NCBI GenBank assembly: GCA_018241455.1
Contig: JAFEDW010000118.1
Coordinates: 1 to 6,506, forward strand
Length of the DNA stretch: 6,506 nt
From: Pseudomonadota bacterium
Lineage (GTDB): Bacteria; Pseudomonadota; Gammaproteobacteria; Steroidobacterales; Steroidobacteraceae
Direction: 5' to 3'
In this document: piece after piece, positions 1-6,506 of the stretch
How positions within the stretch are numbered: position 1 is the stretch's first letter
How the letters are laid out: every line of letters starts with the position of its first letter
The notes under the pieces: generated by a model
Told to the model about the DNA's origin: nothing
What the model saw: only the letters and a program-made list of their open reading frames with translations
Database searches by the model: none
Position numbers and translations under genes: made by a program

Positions 1-672
1 CGCTCCAACGTCGGTGTGATCGGTGGCGTTGAGCGTTGTCTCCGCTCCTATCGCTCGAGCGAGAGAGAGCTTGTCGTCAGCAACGTCTACTGCAATGACA
101 CGCGCACCCACGGCCCGCGCAATCATGATCGCCGATAGGCCGACCCCACCACATCCGTGCACCGCGAGCCATTGTCCCGGAGCCACCTGAGCCTGATCGA
201 CAACTGCGCGGAACGAGGTTGCAAAACGGCATCCCAGGCTCGCCGCGGTCTCGAACGTCATTTCATCCGGCAGACGAACCAGGTTCGTATCAGCGCGATG
301 GATCGCGACATACTGTGCGAACGAACCCCAGTGCGTGAAACCGGGCTGGAACTGGTCGTCGCACACCTGCTGGTTGCCGTTGCGGCAAGGCACGCACACT
401 CCGCACGCACAAACAAACGGTACCGTGACCCGCTCCCCAACATTCCAGCGGGTGACGCCCCTGCCCTTCGCGGCAACAACACCCGCCAGCTCGTGGCCGG
501 GCACGTGCGGCAATCGAATGTCAGGATCGTGCCCCATCCAACCGTGCCAATCGCTACGGCAAAGCCCGGTGGCTTTCACCTCGATGACCACCCCGTCGTC
601 CGGCGGGACTGGATCAGCTACGCGCTGAACGCGCAGCGGTTCGCGGAAATTTTCGTAGACTGCAGCTTTCAT
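1..672 (-). CDS. Zinc-dependent alcohol dehydrogenase, MDR superfamily (partial, C-terminus outside window)
   Basis: This gene encodes an NAD(P)-linked cytoplasmic oxidoreductase that interconverts an alcohol and an aldehyde or ketone. The reading frame starts at the ATG complement at 670-672 (MKAAVYENF, the usual MDR opening) and runs open to base 1, giving 224 residues of a family usually about 340-350 long. Catalytic zinc ligands are visible: Cys38 in GLCRSDWHG, His60-Glu61 in VPGHE and Cys148 in SLGCRF. The structural zinc lobe is complete, with Cys90, Cys93, Cys96 and Cys104 in the canonical spacing. The Rossmann glycine motif GCGGVG is at 173-178. Asp196 at the end of the following strand points to NAD rather than NADP. 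The missing part is the rest of the nucleotide-binding domain and the C-terminal substrate lobe, so the substrate cannot be assigned. A weak GGGG stretch precedes the start. The gene is divergent from the esterase at 903. Zinc-ADH family membership is secure; the exact alcohol is unknown. Confidence 0.93.
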   Translation of the reverse strand, partial: MKAAVYENFREPLRVQRVADPVPPDDGVVIEVKATGLCRSDWHGWMGHDPDIRLPHVPGHELAGVVAAKGRGVTRWNVGERVTVPFVCACGVCVPCRNGNQQVCDDQFQPGFTHWGSFAQYVAIHRADTNLVRLPDEMTFETAASLGCRFATSFRAVVDQAQVAPGQWLAVHGCGGVGLSAIMIARAVGARVIAVDVADDKLSLARAIGAETTLNATDHTDVGA

Positions 673-902
673 CAGTTGACGACCCCGAAGTAGCCTATTC
701 TCTAATTCAAGGCTACACCTGGCCCGGATGACCAGGGATGGATTTGAATTGCCAATACACGGATTGCAATCGAACAACACCGACCCAAGCCTCGCGGAGC
801 ACGACGCGCCTGTTCCATTGCACACGGCTCATGCAAGAATCGAATTCGCATGGGCATTGAGCCGATAAGGGCGGACTCGTGGTTCGTGCAGGAGCATTGC
901 AG
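673..902. promoter_or_regulatory. Divergent intergenic region between dehydrogenase and esterase
   Basis: This 230-bp gap must hold the promoters of both divergent genes. I found no convincing -35/-10 pair on either strand. It contains a perfect 6-bp inverted repeat at 690-716, a CCTGG/CCAGG repeat at 718-736 and an ATTGC/GCAAT repeat at 748-770. The esterase ribosome binding site (GGAG, 891-894) closes the region. No small gene with a good ribosome site is evident. Confidence 0.5.
690..716. repeat. Inverted repeat GTAGCC-N15-GGCTAC, possible operator
   Basis: Half-sites at 690-695 and 711-716 are perfect inverted copies separated by 15 bases of A+T-rich DNA. The repeat lies 18 to 44 bases upstream of the dehydrogenase start, where a repressor would block transcription or initiation. 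It could equally be a weak hairpin in the leader RNA. A 6-bp repeat of this kind can occur by chance, so the operator role is a guess. Confidence 0.3.
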
Positions 903-1844
903 ATGCTGAATGTTGTCCGAGCGGCATCCGTTACGTGTCTCTCGGTGGTTGCAATCTGCTGGGCAGGCAACCAGAGCGAGGATGCAGGCGTTTGGCGCCC
1001 ATCGCCAGGCCATACGCAGATCCCGATCTGGCCAACCTCAGCCCCGGATCTAAAGCCTGTGCCCGGACCGGAATCCGATTCAGAAGGAGCAGTTACCAAC
1101 GTCACCGTTCCCACGATGACGGTTTACTCACCCAAGGAGAACCACAGCGGCGCGGCGGTTGTCGTTTTCCCGGGAGGCGGCTTCCAGATACTTGCCATCG
1201 ATCTCGAAGGCACCGAGGCATGCAATTGGCTGACTGCAAAAAGCATCACCTGCATCCTGCTGAAATACAGGGTGCCGAGCGTGCCGTATGTTTGGCAGTG
1301 CGATTGCCGTCCGCACAACCGCTCGATTTCGATGCCGTCTTTGCAGGACGCGCAGCGAACCCTGAGGCTCGCCCGCTTTCATGCGGCGGAGTGGGGCATC
1401 AATCCACACAAGGTCGGCGTACTCGGATTTTCCGCGGGCGGGTATCTGGTGGCGGAGGTGAGTACGCATTTCAAGACTCGCCTGTACGCACAAGTGGACG
1501 CGGCAGACAACGAGAGCGCCCGACCGGATTTCGCCGTTGCGATATATCCCGGGCACCTGGCACTGGCCGACAACAGCATTGCGCTGAATCCCAATATCAA
1601 GAGCCACATCACTTCTGACGTGCCGCCGACATTCCTGTTGCAGAATGAGGACGATCATGTCGACAGCATCGAGGATGCGCTCAGCTACTACATGGGGCTT
1701 AAAGCGGCCAATGTGCCCGTTGAGCTCCACTCCTACGCCCAAGGCGGCCATGCGTTTGGATTGCGGCCGTCGAAGCTGCCCGTGTCCGAGTGGCCGCTAT
1801 TGGTCGAGAAGTGGCTGGAGACGATCGGGATGACTACACAATAG
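903..1844 (+). CDS. Exported alpha/beta hydrolase, acetyl/xylan-esterase-like
   Basis: This encodes a serine hydrolase, probably removing acetyl or similar ester groups from a carbohydrate or small molecule outside the cytoplasm. I place the start at ATG 903 (313 residues) because GGAG lies at 891-894, eight bases upstream; an in-frame GTG at 879 lacks such a site. Residues 1-22 form a short signal peptide with a hydrophobic core. The Cys at 19 is preceded by Ile, so it is a poor lipobox. The oxyanion-hole segment is FPGGGF (89-94), where carboxylesterases often have HGGG. The nucleophile is Ser177 in GFSAGG, the acid is probably Asp251 in NEDDHV, and the base is His283 in GGHAFG. Cys133 and Cys135 lie in a loop before the LQDAQRTLRLAR helix and could form a disulfide or bind metal after export. 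It resembles the BD-FAE/acetyl-esterase group often annotated as endo-xylanase B or acetylxylan esterase. The alpha/beta-hydrolase fold is sure; the substrate is not. Its GC content is lower than that of the kinase region. Confidence 0.88.
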   Translation: MLNVVRAASVTCLSVVAICWAGNQSEDAGVWRPSPGHTQIPIWPTSAPDLKPVPGPESDSEGAVTNVTVPTMTVYSPKENHSGAAVVVFPGGGFQILAIDLEGTEACNWLTAKSITCILLKYRVPSVPYVWQCDCRPHNRSISMPSLQDAQRTLRLARFHAAEWGINPHKVGVLGFSAGGYLVAEVSTHFKTRLYAQVDAADNESARPDFAVAIYPGHLALADNSIALNPNIKSHITSDVPPTFLLQNEDDHVDSIEDALSYYMGLKAANVPVELHSYAQGGHAFGLRPSKLPVSEWPLLVEKWLETIGMTTQ

Positions 1845-1959
1845 GTGCACGCGAGTTCGCTATGTTGATTACACCAACAATTACGGCACAAATCCGGCGC
1901 AACCTGCGGATGTTCACGGCACAGCCGGATCGCAACTGGCTGGAAAATAAGCGATTTGA

Positions 1960-5021
<3,062 letters not shown>

Positions 5022-5105
5022 TGCAGGCCCTCCGGCGGCTCTACGGCCCTATACGGTAAACCACGCAACTAGCGGGCGGATCCGGACACGGCGATCATCG
5101 GCCGA

Positions 5106-5615
5106 TCACCGGCCGAGCATGCCGACGAGCAGCAAGCGCGCCCGCTCCCAGTCCCGACGCACCGTCCGGTCGCTGATGCCGAGCGCTTCGGCGACCTCCT
5201 GATCCGACAACCCGGCGAAGTAGCGCATCTCGACGATGCGCACCAAGCGCTCGTCGATGCCGGCAAGTTGTTCGAGTGCATCGTGCACCTCGAGGATTTC
5301 CTCGTCCGATACGCCGAGCGATTCGGCCACTTCCGTATCGAGCGTGACGCGCGCGGCTTCGCCGCCGCGCCGCTGAGCGCGGCGCCGGCGCACGAAATCC
5401 ACGACGATCGAGCGCATCGTGGCCGCCGCGTAGGCGAGAAAGTGCTCGCGATCGCCGAGCTCGAGCTGTCCGGCGCGCTGCATGCGCAGGTATGACTCGT
5501 GCACCAGCGCGTGCGTGTCGAGCAGCGTCGGCCGCGCACCGGCCGCCAGGCGCGCGCGCGCCAGCTTGCGGAGTTCCGCGTACAGCAGCGTCAGCAAGTC
5601 GGGTGCGTTCGCCAT
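5106..5615 (-). CDS. ECF-type RNA polymerase sigma factor (TIGR02999/Sigma70_ECF-like)
   Basis: This 169-residue protein directs RNA polymerase to a dedicated promoter set. Region 2 covers about 8-85: LLYAELRKLARARL, then the region 2.2 helix DTHALVHESYLRM (33-45), then the promoter-melting helix REHFLAYAAATMRSIVVDFVRRRR (56-79, not counting the basic tail). Region 4 covers about 103-165, with a helix-turn-helix around 136-157 (GLSDQEVAEALGISDRTVRRDW). The ALVHE, RRGG and MRYFAGLS signatures are typical of the TIGR02999 group. I chose ATG 5615 because homology starts right after it, although no Shine-Dalgarno is evident. In most ECF factors region 2.2 reads DAED before LVQE; here it reads DTHA, so two acidic residues are gone and Thr34 is present. 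The N-terminus seems about 20 residues shorter than usual for the group. The kinase gene follows after 84 bases. No anti-sigma gene is visible, fitting control by phosphorylation. Family assignment is firm; the mode of control is inferred. Confidence 0.93.
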   Translation of the reverse strand: MANAPDLLTLLYAELRKLARARLAAGARPTLLDTHALVHESYLRMQRAGQLELGDREHFLAYAAATMRSIVVDFVRRRRAQRRGGEAARVTLDTEVAESLGVSDEEILEVHDALEQLAGIDERLVRIVEMRYFAGLSDQEVAEALGISDRTVRRDWERARLLLVGMLGR

Positions 5616-5737
5616 CGTGGACGGGTGCCGATCGGGGGCGGCAATGGTGACGGTGACGCCATGCCGGCGCAAGGGCCCGCGGGCCTGGCGCCGGGGCCGC
5701 GGTAGGCGCCGTGGCGCCGCAATGTCCGCATTCGCAT
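5591..5737 (-). CDS. Possible 48-residue leader ORF overlapping the sigma factor start
   Basis: An ATG at 5737-5735 has GGAG (5746-5743) five bases upstream, a better initiation signal than that of the sigma gene itself. The frame runs 48 residues, is rich in Arg, Pro and Gly, and stops at 5591, so it overlaps the sigma coding start by 25 bases in another frame. It resembles no family I know. It could act in translational coupling of the sigma gene, or be chance in GC-rich DNA. Confidence 0.3.
   Translation of the reverse strand: MRMRTLRRHGAYRGPGARPAGPCAGMASPSPLPPPIGTRPRWRTHPTC
5674..5718. repeat. GC-rich palindrome cluster in the sigma/peptide divergent region
   Basis: A perfect 12-bp palindrome (GGCCCGCGGGCC) lies at 5674-5685, followed by three copies of the palindromic hexamer GGCGCC at 5687-5692, 5705-5710 and 5713-5718. 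On the minus strand they fall in the leader RNA of the sigma gene and could form a stable hairpin over its start region. Such palindromes are common in GC-rich DNA, so a role is not shown. Confidence 0.35.
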
Positions 5738-5792
5738 CGTTTCTCCGTGGATAGGGCACACAGATGGCAAATCCTTCGACGGAGCAAACGAC

Positions 5793-5957
5793 ATGACTAC
5801 CCGGCAATTTCGCCCGTTTTCCCTGGCCGTGGCAATACTGGCCACGACCGCAACGCTGGCAACCCTCAACGGCATCCTGGACTACACCGCGATCGCAAGG
5901 GCGACGCCCAGGCAGTGCACGGCGACCGTAACCGTCACGACACCGCCCTGCGCCTGA
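5793..5957 (+). CDS. Small hypothetical exported or membrane peptide (54 residues)
   Basis: I do not recognise this gene. ATG 5793 has GGAG at 5781-5784, eight bases upstream, and the frame runs 54 residues to TGA. The N-terminus is basic (MTTRQFRPF) and is followed by a hydrophobic stretch, about 10-25 (SLAVAILATTATLATL), fitting a signal peptide or a single membrane span. The rest is polar and Thr-rich with two cysteines, Cys42 and Cys53, near the end, which could form a disulfide outside the cytoplasm. It is 28 bases upstream of the methyltransferase gene on the same strand, so both are probably one transcript, divergent from the sigma factor. The ribosome site, the signal-like N-terminus and the tight spacing support a real gene. 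Confidence 0.62.
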   Translation: MTTRQFRPFSLAVAILATTATLATLNGILDYTAIARATPRQCTATVTVTTPPCA

Positions 5958-5985
5958 GGCAATCACGACTGGAGGACTATCGATC

Positions 5986-6506
5986 ATGGTCAAAGAAAGC
6001 ACGCTCAAGAGAATCTTCGCGTTCGCGTACGGCGTGACGAGCTACACCCTTGGCTCCGCGACGCTGGCATACGCCATCGGTTTCATCGGCAACCTACTGG
6101 TGCCGAAATCGATTGATTCCCCGGCGCAGGGTCCGTGGCCGTCGAACCTGGCCATCGACGCCGCGCTGCTCGCGGTATTCGCGGTCCAGCACAGCGGCAT
6201 GGCGCGCCAGGGATTCAAGCGCTGGATCACGCGTTATATCTCGCCCGTGATTGAGCGCAGCACGTATGTGCTGGCCAGCGCCGTGGCGCTGTCGCTGCTG
6301 ATGTGGCAGTGGCGCCCGCTGGGCGGCACCGTCTGGACGGTGACCGCGCCGGCCGGTCGCGGGGTGCTCTATTTCGCGTACGCCATGGGCTGGGTGCTGG
6401 TGTTCACGGCGACGTTCGTCATCAATCACTTCGACCTGTTCGGCCTGCGCCAGGTGTGGCGGCACCTGCTCGGCCGCGAACAACGTGCATTGCACTTCGT
6501 GACGCC
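5986..6506 (+). CDS. mddA: MddA/NnrU-like integral-membrane methyltransferase (partial, C-terminus outside window)
   Basis: This is probably a methanethiol S-methyltransferase, which uses S-adenosylmethionine to convert methanethiol to dimethyl sulfide at the cytoplasmic membrane. ATG 5986 follows GGAGG (5971-5975) at ten bases. The window holds 173 residues of a family about 240-265 long. Hydrophobic spans are visible at about 11-39, 55-72, 93-108 and 126-147. Family-type motifs are IGFIGNLLVPKSID (31-44), VQHSGMAR (67-74), ERSTYVL (90-96) and INHFDLFGLRQVW (146-158). The S-adenosylmethionine-binding C-terminal part, with the RHP-type motif expected in these isoprenylcysteine-methyltransferase relatives, lies beyond the edge. 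It follows the 54-residue peptide gene, probably in one operon. The membrane fold and NnrU/MddA kinship look firm. The methanethiol activity rests on family resemblance recalled from memory, and a general NnrU-family role is the alternative. Confidence 0.75.
   Translation, partial: MVKESTLKRIFAFAYGVTSYTLGSATLAYAIGFIGNLLVPKSIDSPAQGPWPSNLAIDAALLAVFAVQHSGMARQGFKRWITRYISPVIERSTYVLASAVALSLLMWQWRPLGGTVWTVTAPAGRGVLYFAYAMGWVLVFTATFVINHFDLFGLRQVWRHLLGREQRALHFVT

Noticed and set aside
157..693. Plus-strand frame of 178 codons at the left end
   Set aside because: Antisense to the alcohol dehydrogenase, whose zinc ligands and Rossmann motif are all in the minus-strand frame.
879..902. GTG start eight codons upstream for the esterase
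   Set aside because: ATG 903 has GGAG at proper spacing and begins a signal peptide directly; the GTG has no comparable site.
1863..1879. Possible terminator hairpin TGTTG-N7-CAACA after the esterase
   Set aside because: The stem is only 5 bp, mostly weak pairs, and no T-run follows on the plus strand.
1892..1930. ATCCGGC/GCCGGAT inverted repeat and an 8-bp direct repeat (ACGGCACA at 1883-1890 and 1916-1923) between esterase and tRNA
   Set aside because: The repeats are short with a 25-base loop and no T-run, so neither a terminator nor an attachment site can be supported.
5616..6008. Long N-terminal extension of the sigma factor frame
   Set aside because: It runs antisense to the small peptide and the methyltransferase start and shows no sigma similarity; homology begins after ATG 5615.

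Overview
The window looks like the chromosome of a GC-rich, Gram-negative proteobacterium. A gammaproteobacterium of the Xanthomonadales/Nevskiales kind is my best guess, because a TIGR02999-type ECF sigma factor next to a membrane Hanks kinase is common there and because the tRNA gene encodes its own CCA end. This placement is an inference from gene families, not from a marker gene.

Layout, left to right. (1) 1-672, minus strand: the first 224 residues of a zinc-dependent alcohol dehydrogenase, cut by the window edge. (2) 673-902: a divergent intergenic region with a small inverted repeat just upstream of the dehydrogenase. (3) 903-1844, plus strand: an exported alpha/beta hydrolase of the acetyl/xylan-esterase type. 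(4) 1960-2035, minus strand: a complete tRNA-Phe(GAA) with encoded CCA. (5) 2001-5021, minus strand: a 1006-residue serine/threonine protein kinase with one membrane span and a long repeat-rich extracytoplasmic half. Its stop codon lies inside the tRNA-Phe anticodon loop. (6) 5106-5615, minus strand: an ECF sigma factor upstream of the kinase and probably in its operon. (7) 5793-5957 and 5986-6506, plus strand: a small exported or membrane peptide, then the start of an integral-membrane methyltransferase of the MddA/NnrU type, cut by the window edge. These two are divergent from the sigma factor.

How the parts may work together. The sigma factor has lost the usual acidic residues of region 2.2 and carries a Thr there, while the adjacent gene is a transmembrane Thr/Ser kinase. 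This is the arrangement known from the EcfP/PpkT2 system, in which the kinase phosphorylates the sigma factor to switch it on. The divergent peptide-methyltransferase pair shares the 177-bp gap with the sigma gene and is a natural candidate target. That link is inferred.

The most unusual structural point is at 2001-2083. A good sigma-70 promoter for tRNA-Phe (TTGACG, 17 bp, TCTAAT) and the 5' half of the tRNA are both read as the kinase C-terminal tail, and the kinase stops on the UGA formed by U33-G34-A35. RNase P processing of a read-through transcript would remove the kinase stop codon.

Base composition changes across the tRNA: the dehydrogenase/esterase side is clearly less GC-rich than the kinase side. 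The dehydrogenase/esterase block may therefore be accessory DNA next to the 3' end of a tRNA gene, but no integrase or attachment-site copy is seen in the window.
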